A DNA stretch of 64,000 nucleotides from Actinomadura sp. NAK00032. Lineage in GTDB: Bacteria > Actinomycetota > Actinomycetes > Streptosporangiales > Streptosporangiaceae. The notes beneath the pieces were generated by a model. That model saw only the letters and a program-made list of their open reading frames with translations, was not told where the DNA came from and did not search any database. The DNA is taken from the NCBI RefSeq assembly GCF_013364275.1, contig NZ_CP054932.1, positions 3,038,001 through 3,102,000 on the forward strand. The letters run 5' to 3'. Shown in pieces: positions 46,101 to 53,541 of the stretch. Position 1 is the stretch's first letter. Every line of letters begins with the position of its first letter. Both the position numbers and the translations under genes were made by a program.

Positions 46101-47199
46101 GGGTCACGTCGCCGGGCTCCTGCCGCCGGTCGGCGACGAGGTGCACGATGGTCGCGGCCAGGTCGGCGGGCGCGACGGCCTCGTCCGGGCGCACCATGTC
46201 GGCCGCGACCTCGCCGTAGGTGTCGTGCACCACCAGCAGCCTGCGCAGCAGCTGGAACGAGTCCCTGCGGCCGAGCCCGCGCCGCACCTCCGCCGCGAAG
46301 TCGGTGCGCTCGCGCAGGTCGTCGGACAGCAGCGCGGCCAGCCGCAGCGGGCTCGGCGCGATCAGCCGGACGGGCGCGCCGCCGTCGTGCCGGTGCCGGT
46401 CGAGCACGTGCGGCAGCCATTTCGCCCAGTCCCAGTCGGCGGCCCGGTCGCCGCCGTAGGCGAAGGCGAGCGCCACGTCCTGCGGCGAGTGGAAGGCCGC
46501 CAGCTGGGCCAGCAGCGCCCGCATCAGCCGCAGCACGTCCTCGCGCGCGCCGACCACGCTGACGTTCCCGGCCATGTCGAGCGGCAGCGTGAGCGGCATG
46601 TCCGGCGGGTTGCGGAACCGCTCCAGCAGCGCCCGCGCCTCCGAGAGCATGAACGGGTCGGTCGGGGCCAGGGCGGTGCCCTGCTCGCCGAGCTGCAGCG
46701 GAGGCCCCGGCATGAACCCGGTGCCGATCCGCACCCGCAGGAAGTCGGGCTGGCGGCGGCGCCGCTCCCAGAGCCGGGACGGGTCGCGCACCACGTCGTA
46801 CAGCGCCTCGGGCGGCGGGTCCAGGACCCGCGCCCGCGCCCGCTCCGCGGCCTCCCGGGCCGCCAGCTCCTCCCGCAGCTCCTCCAGGTACTCCAGATAG
46901 CGCTCGCGCTGGGCGCGGCGCTGCCGGGACACCTGCCCGCGCCGCGACAGCAGCATCGCGGCCCCGGCCAGCACCGCCACCACGAGCAGCACCGCACCGA
47001 AGATCATGAACGCCGGGTTGCGCAGCACGGTCATGATCGCCAGCGACGCCATCATGCCCATCATGGGCAGGATCATCATGATCTGGTTGCCCTGCGCGCC
47101 CTCCTCGGGGAGCGTGGGCGGCGCCTCGATGAGGCGGGTCTCCGGCTCGGGAGGCGGGAGGATGGTACGAGCCGGCCGGTGGACTACCCGGGTGGTCAC
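43189..47199 (-). CDS. eccC: Type VII secretion ATPase EccC (three FtsK/SpoIIIE domains)
   Basis: 1336 residues from a GTG at 47199, preferred because GAGGAG lies 8 bases upstream; another GTG at 47208 touches it. Two membrane helices (about 42-62 and 68-88) are followed by the DUF domain and three ATPase domains with Walker A motifs GATGSGKS (about 490), GGPQTGKT (about 846) and GDGGCGKS (about 1131). Domain 1 keeps a full Walker B (VIIDEFGEL); domains 2 and 3 have VVDGFG and LVDDYD, so only domain 1 looks fully active, as in other EccC motors. It is the motor that engages WXG100 substrates at the membrane. Confidence 0.96.
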   Translation of the reverse strand: MTTRVVHRPARTILPPPEPETRLIEAPPTLPEEGAQGNQIMMILPMMGMMASLAIMTVLRNPAFMIFGAVLLVVAVLAGAAMLLSRRGQVSRQRRAQRERYLEYLEELREELAAREAAERARARVLDPPPEALYDVVRDPSRLWERRRRQPDFLRVRIGTGFMPGPPLQLGEQGTALAPTDPFMLSEARALLERFRNPPDMPLTLPLDMAGNVSVVGAREDVLRLMRALLAQLAAFHSPQDVALAFAYGGDRAADWDWAKWLPHVLDRHRHDGGAPVRLIAPSPLRLAALLSDDLRERTDFAAEVRRGLGRRDSFQLLRRLLVVHDTYGEVAADMVRPDEAVAPADLAATIVHLVADRRQEPGDVTLRIRVEGDRVEVDDLRGPVAETAVGTVDGVAPGMLAGLARMLAPLRLSRESAEESAAEGGEADFTALLGVDDPAELDVARLWAPRGERAFLRVPIGLDDAGEPVILDLKEAASLGMGPHGLCVGATGSGKSEMLRTLVLTLAASHPPEQVSMVLVDYKGGATFAPFEDLPHVAGMITNLEDDAGLIERAYASLSGEVQRRQQLLRDAGNIANIGDYAFERTRRPELAPLPYLLVIIDEFGELLTARPDFIELFLSIGRIGRSIGVHLLLSSQRIEGGKLRGLETYLSYRLGLRTFSEEESRTVLDTPDAFHLPALPGFGYLKVDTSVYQRFKSGYVSGPYRGPVQTVQDGEERRPVRRYTAYNLADPADPARGAEAEAARPEPGLPERSAGPRLLDVLVGGLVRHGRRIQNVWLPPLPSLATLDQVTGPVRIDGAGMRLPVRVEPLQVPIGLLDDARRQWQGLWNLDLASAGGHVAVIGGPQTGKTTLLRTLVLSLALTHSPAQAAVYGLDLLGGGLRALEGLPNVGGIAGRSDRERVRRTVEEVHGMLDHRQEVFRRHGIDSVQRLRSMHAAGRVPELAAADVLLVVDGFGAIRGDFEEIDDMITDILTRGGGYGVHLVAGMLRWNDVRMSAQSMFGRRVELRLNDPSDSTVERKLAQTIGPGQPGRALTDAKLFAQVAVPALGAVPDPAELGAAVESAVGAIRSAWTGPVAPPVRVLPHRLDAADLPGPGEQPRLVPLGLEERSFEPVLLDLFDADQNLLVLGDGGCGKSGLLRLIARSLVDRYSPEQVVFAVMDPRRSLGREVVPEPYLGGYATTPRVCGGLAAGVAKELEGRMPEPDDEQSGQGGAMAGPRIVVLVDDYDLLTSAGQQPMAPFVPFVPNGPDIGLHFVVARRVAGASRGLYDPLVQSMREIGTGALLMSGDRSEGQIFPRVHADPLPPGRGKWIRRGERPRLMQAALLKDEPGEDG

Positions 47200-47210
47200 A
47201 ACCGTCACTC

Positions 47211-47244
47211 CTCGACGTTCAACGGCACTCGACGTTCAAAGGCG
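47211..47244. repeat. 17-bp near-duplicate between eccC and the divergent gene
   Basis: CTCGACGTTCAA occurs at 47211-47222 and 47228-47239, a 17-bp period with partly matching spacers. The repeat covers the ribosome-binding region of eccC and lies in the promoter interval of the rightward gene. Could be a regulator site or a slip duplication. Confidence 0.5.
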
Positions 47245-47303
47245 GCGTCGACCAACCCTAATGTCGGTGTCGTGGGGGCAGGGTGGGCTCTGTGGAGGAA
47301 TCG

Positions 47304-48137
47304 ATGGACATGCCGATCATCGAGGTGTCGGGCCGGGTGCACGCCCTCATCGAGGATCTGCTGCCCGCCGTGTTCCCCGGTGCGTCCTTCGACGCCCCCA
47401 CGGCCAGAGTGGTCTTCCCGGTCGGCCGGTACGCGCGGGGCGTCTCGACCTGGACGGCCCTGGAGCGGTGCGCGCGGGCACCGGCCGAACGCTGGCCGCG
47501 GCTGGTCGAGGACTGGATCCGCGAGGCCGGCGACCTCGTCGTGCTGTCCATCGCCGACATCGAGCTGCTGGGGGACGTGCGCGACCTGCTCCGGATGCGC
47601 ATCGTGCCCCGGCTCTCCGACGCCGAGCGCGAGCCGCTGATGGCGGTCCGCGCGGGGCCGTTCTTCGACGGCGTGATCGTCATCGACCATCCCGAGTACG
47701 GCGGCCCGCTGACCAGGGCGCGCGCGCACCTGCTCGGGCTGCGCCGGCTCGGCTACGTCGTCCCCCGCACGCACGAGGAGGTGGCCGACGCCGACGTCCG
47801 CGACCAGCCGCTGACGCTCCGCGAGTCCGTCCGGGTGGTCACCAAGCCGGGGTCCCGGTACGTGCCGGTCCTGCTCACCGAGATCGCGCGCTTCGTCCCC
47901 GAGGCCGGCCCCGCGGGAGCGCTGTTCTCGGTGCCCACGCACGACACGATGCTGCTCCACGTGCTCGGCGCGCCCGGCGGCTCGGCCGGCGGCTCGGCCG
48001 GCGCCTTCTCCGGGCACGCGGTCCTTCCCGCGTTCGCCCAGGTCACCGAGGAGATGCACGCGTCCTCCGGCGACCCGTGCGCGCCCACCACGTTCTGGTG
48101 GCGGCCCGGCGAGGCGATGGTGCGGCTGCGCTCGTGA
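47304..48137 (+). CDS. Unknown protein inserted divergently in the ESX operon
   Basis: 277 residues from the ATG at 47304 (GGAGGAA 5 bases upstream; an earlier in-frame GTG at 47283 lacks one). Soluble, alpha/beta. It has a central YRYVP-like stretch, VRVVTKPGSRYVPVLLTEIARFVPEAG, and LFSVPTHDTMLLHVL, loosely like DUF1444-type proteins, but I am not confident of that. It is read against the surrounding secretion genes: back to back with eccC and ending 3 bases before the convergent EspI-like gene. Its role in secretion is inferred from position only. Confidence 0.7.
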   Translation: MDMPIIEVSGRVHALIEDLLPAVFPGASFDAPTARVVFPVGRYARGVSTWTALERCARAPAERWPRLVEDWIREAGDLVVLSIADIELLGDVRDLLRMRIVPRLSDAEREPLMAVRAGPFFDGVIVIDHPEYGGPLTRARAHLLGLRRLGYVVPRTHEEVADADVRDQPLTLRESVRVVTKPGSRYVPVLLTEIARFVPEAGPAGALFSVPTHDTMLLHVLGAPGGSAGGSAGAFSGHAVLPAFAQVTEEMHASSGDPCAPTTFWWRPGEAMVRLRS

Positions 48138-48139
48138 CG

Positions 48140-49390
48140 TCACGCGGCCAGCGCCCGGCGCAGCGCCTCCGCGGCGATCGCGACCGCCGTGACCCGTGTC
48201 GCGTACCCCAGCCGCCCGGTGTCGAGCACCGACCCGGTCGCGAGGTGCCGGTCGAAACGCAGTTTGACGGACGCCACACCGGCCTCGGCGAGGATCTCCC
48301 CGGCCTTCTTCACATCGGCCAGCCGCCCCAGGTGCGGGCTCTGCACCGCGAACACGACCAGCGTCCGGGAGACCAGGCCGGTGAAGCCGGACGCGTTCAT
48401 CCAGTCCAGGGCCCGGCCCACGCTGGCCGCCCCGTCCACCGTCGCCGGGGTGACGAGCACCTGCGCGTGCGCCGCCGACAGCACCGCGCGGTGCAGGTCC
48501 GTGCTGATGCCGGCACCGCAGTCGGTGACGGCGACCCCGAAGAACCGGCTCAGCGGGACGCCCACCGCGCGGTAGACACCGCCGTCCGCGCCCGGGCCGA
48601 TCGCCCCGCGGTGCCCCGGCAGCGTCCACAGGGTCTCGCCCAGCCGGGTCAGCAGCGGTTCGACCTCCTCGAACGGCGCGGCACCGAGATCGAGCCCGGC
48701 CAGCTCGGCCAGGGTGTGCCCGGTGCGCCCCCCGAGGCGCAGCGGCAGCGAGCCGAGCTCCGGGTCGAGGTCCAGCGCCAGCACCCGGTCCTGCCGGTAC
48801 CGCGCGAACACCGACGCGACCAGCGCCGCCACCGTGCTCTTGCCCGCCCCGCCGCGCAGCCCCGTCACCGCGATCCGCCGCCCGGTCGTCACCGGATGCT
48901 GGATCCACTCGCCGTGCTCGGCGAGCGCCTGCACGTCGTCGGCGGGGCGGAACGGCCGGACCGCGCCGCGTCCGGCCCGGCGCAGCAGCGAGTCGCCGTG
49001 CACCGGCCCCCGCTCCAGCTCTTCCGGCGCCATCGCCGGCGGCGCCGGTGCCGGAGGTGCGGGCGCGGGACGAGGCGGCCCCGATGGTGGCGGCGACTGC
49101 GGTGGTGGGGGCTGCGGTGCCGGTGGCTGCGGTGCCGGTGGCGGTGGCGGTGGCGGCTGGACGGCGGCGCCGAACGACGGGGGCTGAGCGGCCGGCGGCC
49201 CGGCCGGGGAAGGGGCCGGCTCCTCCGCGGTGTCCGGGCGCATGTCGCTGTACCAGCGGGCCACCTCGGGCGGCGCGGTGCGCCGCGGGCCGTCCGCGGG
49301 GCGGCGCGGGATGGCGGGGGGATCGACGGCCGTCACGTCCGGGGCCGGGTCGGGTTCCTCGCCCGGCCTGTCCCCGTCGAGCTCAGCCAA
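48140..49390 (-). CDS. EspI-like MinD/ParA-family ESX protein
   Basis: 416 residues. A Pro/Ala-rich N-terminal half (about 35-150, long PPP and QPP runs) precedes a SIMIBI ATPase domain with deviant Walker A GLRGGAGKST, LALDLDPELGSLPLRLGG and VTDCGAGIS. EspI proteins of ESX-1 couple ATP level to secretion. The start is uncertain: TTG at 49390 after GAGAGGAAGC, 6 bases beyond the EccD stop codon region; no ATG fits. Its P-rich tail suggests contacts with other secretion proteins. Confidence 0.82.
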   Translation of the reverse strand: MAELDGDRPGEEPDPAPDVTAVDPPAIPRRPADGPRRTAPPEVARWYSDMRPDTAEEPAPSPAGPPAAQPPSFGAAVQPPPPPPPAPQPPAPQPPPPQSPPPSGPPRPAPAPPAPAPPAMAPEELERGPVHGDSLLRRAGRGAVRPFRPADDVQALAEHGEWIQHPVTTGRRIAVTGLRGGAGKSTVAALVASVFARYRQDRVLALDLDPELGSLPLRLGGRTGHTLAELAGLDLGAAPFEEVEPLLTRLGETLWTLPGHRGAIGPGADGGVYRAVGVPLSRFFGVAVTDCGAGISTDLHRAVLSAAHAQVLVTPATVDGAASVGRALDWMNASGFTGLVSRTLVVFAVQSPHLGRLADVKKAGEILAEAGVASVKLRFDRHLATGSVLDTGRLGYATRVTAVAIAAEALRRALAA

Positions 49391-49398
49391 GCTTCCTC

Positions 49399-50724
49399 TC
49401 AAAATGTCTCGAGCAGTCGTTCGAAGGTGCCGAAGACGCCGATCGCGACCGGGATGATCGCGGTCACGGCGATCGCCTCGATCCGGTTCATGATGCGCCG
49501 CAGCCGGGCCCGGGTGTGCTCGGCCGGTTCGGCCGTGAGCACCACGACCGCGGCCGCCAGGCCGACGAGCAGCATGCCGAGCGCGGGAGCGACGCCCCAG
49601 GAGACGTGCCCGGCCCACCGCACCGCCAGTCCGATGAGGATGACCACCGCCGCGCAGAGCAGCGCGGCCTTCTCCAGGACCAGGGGGAAGACGCGGGCGC
49701 GGCCGGCCACCACGAGCGCCAGCAGCGCGGCCAGCGCGGCGCTCCAGCCGCCGAAGCGGGCGGTGGCGCCCAGCCCGGCGACGGCGGCGGCCACCGCCAC
49801 CGCCACCGTGGCGATCACCATGGTGCGGTGCGCCCGGTCGAGCGCGGCCATCAGGTCGGCCCGCGCCACGGCGTTCCCCGCGCCCCGCCGATCGTCCAGG
49901 GAGGTCAGGCCCGACAGCGCCAGCGCCAGGCGCAGCACCGCGCTGAGCAGCACCACGCAGGCCAGCGCGAGCACCGCGCCGGTGCGCGCGGAGTCCAGCC
50001 CGGCCGCCGCGCAGCCCGTGCCGATCGCGGCCAGCAGCAGGGCCGAACCACCGCCGGCCAGTGCGCCGCGTCCCAGCGGGGAGCTCAGCCCGAGCAGCAC
50101 GACCACGACGGCGAGCAGCAGCGCGCCCCCGCCCCAGCGGGCCCAGGCGGGCCAGTCGTACGCCGCGGCGGCCCACCACAGCGCCGGCAGGCTCGCCGCG
50201 CCTCCGCCGAGGGTCAGCGCCATCCCGACCGGTGTGCGCCCGGCCATGCCGAGCGCGGTGCCGCCCACCAGCAGGAGCACCGCCAGGCAGGCGGTCGCGG
50301 CGGTGGCCGTCCCGGCGCCGGTGCCGGCCCGGATCACCAGGCCGGCGCCCGCCGCGAGCATCACCAGCGCGCTCGTCGCGGTCCACCGTGCCGCGGCCGG
50401 GCTCCAGCTCAGCAGCCGCAGGCCGAGCGCTCCGGCCACGACCTCGGGCACCTCGTGCACGACCGGCGCGGGCAGCGGCTCGTCCGCCCGGACCAGGCGC
50501 AGCACGGCGCCGTCCGGCACCCGCCGGTCGGCCAGGCTCGCGCCGGGATCCAGCACCTCACCGGCCGAGGTGACCAGGTGCCGCAGCTGCGGCGGGCTGC
50601 GCACCGGATCGTCGAGCAGCTCCAGCACGTCCGGCATGAGGGCGCCGAGCGGCTCCTGCGCCGGCAGCACCATGTCGACCGTCCGGCTCTCTCCCACCAG
50701 GGTGACCCGGCTCCACACGCTCAC
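49399..50724 (-). CDS. eccD: EccD-type ESX channel membrane protein
   Basis: 441 residues from a GTG at 50724 (GAGGG 6 bases upstream). N-terminal ubiquitin-like domain (WSRVTLVGESRTVDMVLPAQEPLGALMPDVLELL ... DGAVLRLVRADE, residues 3-95), then 11 membrane helices. This is the normal EccD layout, the main channel component of type VII systems. 23 bases separate it from the EccB-like gene. Confidence 0.93.
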   Translation of the reverse strand: MSVWSRVTLVGESRTVDMVLPAQEPLGALMPDVLELLDDPVRSPPQLRHLVTSAGEVLDPGASLADRRVPDGAVLRLVRADEPLPAPVVHEVPEVVAGALGLRLLSWSPAAARWTATSALVMLAAGAGLVIRAGTGAGTATAATACLAVLLLVGGTALGMAGRTPVGMALTLGGGAASLPALWWAAAAYDWPAWARWGGGALLLAVVVVLLGLSSPLGRGALAGGGSALLLAAIGTGCAAAGLDSARTGAVLALACVVLLSAVLRLALALSGLTSLDDRRGAGNAVARADLMAALDRAHRTMVIATVAVAVAAAVAGLGATARFGGWSAALAALLALVVAGRARVFPLVLEKAALLCAAVVILIGLAVRWAGHVSWGVAPALGMLLVGLAAAVVVLTAEPAEHTRARLRRIMNRIEAIAVTAIIPVAIGVFGTFERLLETF

Positions 50725-50746
50725 GAACGCCCTCTCGTCAGGACCC

Positions 50747-51715
50747 TCACCGGGGGACCGCCGTGCCGGTGACGCGTTCAAGGTATCCGTCGCGGAGCAG
50801 CAGCCGGACGGTGGGCAGCGCGGGCGGCCGCGGGAACAGCCCGGCCTCGACGGTGAAGCGGACGCCACCGCCGGGCGAACCGCCCGCGGCCGGCGAGAGC
50901 GACGCCGCCACCGTGAACTGCCGGCGGACCCGGTACCGCTGATAGCTCGCCGGGCCGCCCGCGCGCGCCGACTCCGGCTGCCCGCGAACCCCGAACCTGA
51001 TGCCGTAGGGGAACAGCACCGCTCCGCTCTCCTGCCCGAACCGGTCCAACAGCGTCCCCTGGGGCAGGGTGTACGTCGTCGACGCGCCGCCGGCCGCCGC
51101 GATCTCGGCCCGCACCCGCGTGCTCAGGGCCGCGCCGTCCCGCACGGCCTTGCCCTCGGCTCGCGCGTCGAGCCGGTGCGGCGGCGACTCCTGGACGACC
51201 AGCTCGCCGTACAGCCACCGGCAGGCCTCGTCCTCGGTGGGGAACTCGGCCGCGATCCGCGCCTGGCGGAACTCCACCGCCCCTCCGGTGAACTGGTCCT
51301 TCCCCTTGGCGATGACGTAGTAGCCGGACACCTTCCGGGCGTCCGGGCGCGGTTCCCCGGGCAGCACGTACAGGCTCCCGGGCACACCCGCCTCCGTCAG
51401 CGCCTTGCGCAACCGATCGAAGGTGACCTGGGTGCTCACCCACTCGGCGGGCACCGGCGCGGCGCCTCCGCCGGTGGGCTGCCGCTCCTGCGCCGCCTTC
51501 TCGCGCTCCTGCTTCTGCAGCACCGACTGCAGGTACGACCAGCCGACCGTGCCCGCGCACAGCACGGCCGCCGCGCACAGCCCCGCGATGATCTTGCCGA
51601 CGCTCTCGTCGAAGGTGCGGCGGGTCCGCTGCGGCCCGAACAGCAGCGCGTCGCGGAGCCGGCGGCGCCGTACGGTCACCGACTCCAGCAGCTGGGTGTC
51701 GTAGTCGCGCGCCAA
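50747..51715 (-). CDS. EccB-like anchor with degenerate TNT-like domain
   Basis: 322 residues from the TTG at 51715 (GGGGAGG 5 bases upstream); a GTG at 51721 would add two. N-terminus ESVTVRRRRLRDALLFGP plus one membrane helix (about 42-66) looks like EccB. There is no EccB beta-repeat domain; instead residues about 215-316 follow the tuberculosis necrotizing toxin fold pattern: LPQGTLLDRFG, SYQRYRV, SPGGGVRF and LLLRDGYLERV. The catalytic His and Gln of TNT appear as Gln261 and Arg288 by eye alignment (GTG numbering). Residues 95-175 may be a related repeat. So it is probably not an NAD hydrolase but a structural part of the secretion machine. Confidence 0.7.
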   Translation of the reverse strand: MARDYDTQLLESVTVRRRRLRDALLFGPQRTRRTFDESVGKIIAGLCAAAVLCAGTVGWSYLQSVLQKQEREKAAQERQPTGGGAAPVPAEWVSTQVTFDRLRKALTEAGVPGSLYVLPGEPRPDARKVSGYYVIAKGKDQFTGGAVEFRQARIAAEFPTEDEACRWLYGELVVQESPPHRLDARAEGKAVRDGAALSTRVRAEIAAAGGASTTYTLPQGTLLDRFGQESGAVLFPYGIRFGVRGQPESARAGGPASYQRYRVRRQFTVAASLSPAAGGSPGGGVRFTVEAGLFPRPPALPTVRLLLRDGYLERVTGTAVPR

Positions 51716-51779
51716 CGCCACCTCCCCTCGGCGCTCTCGGCGCTCTCAGCGAGTCCCCTGCGGGACGGATGCGGACACG

Positions 51780-51823
51780 GACGCGGGAGGGGGCCGCCGG
51801 TGTCCGGCGTTCCCTCCCGCGTC
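51780..51823 (-). terminator. Strong hairpin between WXG100 genes and the EccB-like gene
   Basis: 12-base arms (51780-51791 and 51812-51823) are perfect inverse complements, with a nested CGCCGG-TGT-CCGGCG stem in the loop. Placed between the WXG100 pair and the rest of the operon, it could partly stop transcription and keep the small substrates in excess over the machinery. A second GC-rich hairpin follows at about 51824-51858. Confidence 0.75.
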
Positions 51824-51860
51824 GGCCGGCCGGGACGGCCGCGAGGCGGCCGCCGGCCGT

Positions 51861-52163
51861 TCAGATCGCCTGTACCGCCGCGCTCGCCTTGCTGAGCGTC
51901 GTGTGCGCGATCCCGTCGTTCTTCTCCAGCGTGGCCTTCACCAGCCGGATGATCTCCCGGGTCTCGTTGGCCGCGGTGTGCCACTTCATCTCTTTGGTGT
52001 GGTACTCGTCCGACACCCCGGTGGCCTCCCAGTCGGCCATCGCGGCCTTGACGTCGGTGTCGCGGGTGCCGATCAGCGTCTCGAGCCGCCCCACGATCAC
52101 CTGGATGTTGGCCTGGGCCTCGGTCGAGGCACCGGTGTCGTAGCTGCGCCGTCCGTCCGTCAC
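51861..52163 (-). CDS. WXG100-type ESX protein
   Basis: 100 residues, two helices joined by a turn. WXG-like motif is DWEATG (Trp at about residue 45). No N-terminal signal. GTG at 52163. Pairs with the WXG100-like protein encoded 33 bases upstream, as EsxA/EsxB-type heterodimers do; both are substrates and structural partners of the secretion system. Confidence 0.85.
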   Translation of the reverse strand: MTDGRRSYDTGASTEAQANIQVIVGRLETLIGTRDTDVKAAMADWEATGVSDEYHTKEMKWHTAANETREIIRLVKATLEKNDGIAHTTLSKASAAVQAI

Positions 52164-52196
52164 CGTGCCGTCCTCTCGTCTGTGGCTTGCCGTGTC

Positions 52197-52532
52197 TCAG
52201 GCGGTCCGGAACTTGGCGCCGTCGAAGTTGGCGGCCCCCATCGCGCGGTTCCCCTCGTCGGCCATCTCCTGGTCGCCGCCGGCGAACGCGCGCTCCATGC
52301 CGAGCTGGCCGGTGTTGACCCGGTCCAGGCCGCCCTTCAGGTCCGCGCAGATCTGGTCGGAGCGCGCCTTGAAGCTGTCGAACGCGGCCTTGCCCGCCCC
52401 GTTGAACTTGCCGGACAGCGGCTCGGCCGCCGCGATCAGCTGCCGCACCAGGCTCGCCAGTTCCTCACCCGAGGTCCCGGTCTGCTTCGCCAGGTGGAGC
52501 AGCGTGTTCTGCCCTTGGTCCCATCGCCCCAT
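52197..52532 (-). CDS. WXG100-like ESX protein
   Basis: 111 residues from the ATG at 52532 (GAGG 7 bases upstream; an earlier reading starting at 52616 has no ribosome-binding site). Two-helix hairpin; FNG (GKFNGAGKAAFDSF) replaces WXG, common in one member of an Esx pair. First gene of the minus-strand secretion operon. Confidence 0.83.
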   Translation of the reverse strand: MGRWDQGQNTLLHLAKQTGTSGEELASLVRQLIAAAEPLSGKFNGAGKAAFDSFKARSDQICADLKGGLDRVNTGQLGMERAFAGGDQEMADEGNRAMGAANFDGAKFRTA

Positions 52533-52809
52533 CGTTGCCTCACTCACCAGAGGTCGTCGAACAGGTTCTCTGCAATGCCCATGCCTGATCCCGACGATAG
52601 TTTCTCCGCCGCCCACCCTGCCACCCGCACAGGGTGGGCGCCGGCCCGGGAGCAGACCGCATCAATGTACTGAGACGCTCTCGCGGGGCCGCGGGTTCCG
52701 GAAAAGCGCGACCGATCCCGGAAACGGCCGAGTCGGCGAAAGCGGGTGGACATAGCGCCGCCGGAGCGATCAGGATGGAATGACGGTACCGCGTCCGTGT
52801 GATGGAGCC
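52533..52809. promoter_or_regulatory. Divergent promoter region of the ESX and effector operons
   Basis: 277 bases between the two operons, with no gene. It contains a perfect 10-base inverted repeat, GCCCACCCTG (52611-52620) and CAGGGTGGGC (52630-52639), 9 bases apart, and AT-richer patches near 52590 and 52665. Must hold both promoters; the inverted repeat is a candidate site for coordinated control. Confidence 0.7.
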
Positions 52810-53097
52810 ATGAAGTTCGAACTGATCGAATTCGCCGCTGCCGACGACGTCCGGGAAAGGGCCGCCGACCAGCTGGAAGAGGAGGCCGGCCGGCACCCGG
52901 AGACGGACGTCGACCCGGTCGCGGCCATCGGCGCCGCGGTCGCGGCGCTGACCGCGGGGGTGCGCGCCGAGGGGCTGCGGATCGAGGCGTCGGTGGCCGA
53001 GCTCGCCGCCGTGCGCGAGCCGGCGCCCCGGCGGCCGTGGGCCCGGCCGCCGGCCGACTTCCGGCCCGGCCGATTCTCGAAGGGGGATGCCCGTTGA
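52810..53097 (+). CDS. Small helical effector-partner protein
   Basis: 95 residues from the ATG at 52810 (GGAG 5 bases upstream). Acidic, helix-rich (DDVRERAADQLEEEAGRHPE, AAIGAAVAALTAGVRAEGLRIEASVAELAAVRE) with a Pro/Arg-rich end. Not a WXG100 protein. Overlaps the DUF6507 start by TTGA. By position it is probably a partner or chaperone for secretion of the toxin two genes on. Confidence 0.72.
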   Translation: MKFELIEFAAADDVRERAADQLEEEAGRHPETDVDPVAAIGAAVAALTAGVRAEGLRIEASVAELAAVREPAPRRPWARPPADFRPGRFSKGDAR

Positions 53098-53447
53098 CGG
53101 CATACAACATCAAGGCGTCGGGCGTGGGGTCCGTGGTGTCCAAGGTCGGCGGCCACCTCGCGGGTGAGGGCGGCGAAGGCGGCGGGGGCCTGGTCAAGCA
53201 GCTGGAGAACTTCGGCACGCACGTCGGAGAGGCCGGGACGGCGGCGTCGAGCATGCCCGTCGGGACGGCGCTGAAGGAGTACGTGGAGTACACGACCTCC
53301 GGGCTGAAGGGCATGGTGACGAAGGGCGGCGCCTGCATCACCGGCGCGGTCGAGGCCACCAAGGCCTACATCAACGGCGACATGGAGATGCTCGCGGAGG
53401 CGCAGCGGACCGCGGTGAACGCGCCCGCTCCGAAGATCGGCGGCTGA
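53094..53447 (+). CDS. DUF6507-type ESX substrate/partner
   Basis: 117 residues from a TTG at 53094 that overlaps the previous stop codon (TTGA), with AGGGGG 7 bases upstream. Begins TAYNIKASGVGSVVSKVGGHL, and the C-terminal helix has ITGAVEATKAYINGDMEMLAEAQR; both are DUF6507 patterns. YINGD gives a YxxxD type VII secretion signal at the expected helix position. Probable helical partner of the toxin. Confidence 0.8.
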   Translation: MTAYNIKASGVGSVVSKVGGHLAGEGGEGGGGLVKQLENFGTHVGEAGTAASSMPVGTALKEYVEYTTSGLKGMVTKGGACITGAVEATKAYINGDMEMLAEAQRTAVNAPAPKIGG

Positions 53448-53465
53448 GAACCGGAAATCATCTGA

Positions 53466-53490
53466 ACGACGCCTCCCCGCCGTGCGTCGT
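53466..53490 (+). other. Intercistronic hairpin before the toxin gene
   Basis: ACGACGC (53466-53472) and GCGTCGT (53484-53490) pair perfectly around 11 bases, 18 bases after the DUF6507 stop. Could stabilise the upstream message or lower toxin expression. Confidence 0.45.
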
Positions 53491-53541
53491 AGTGAGAACT
53501 GTGACATCTGCGGACCCGTATGACACCAGGGTGGTGCGACC

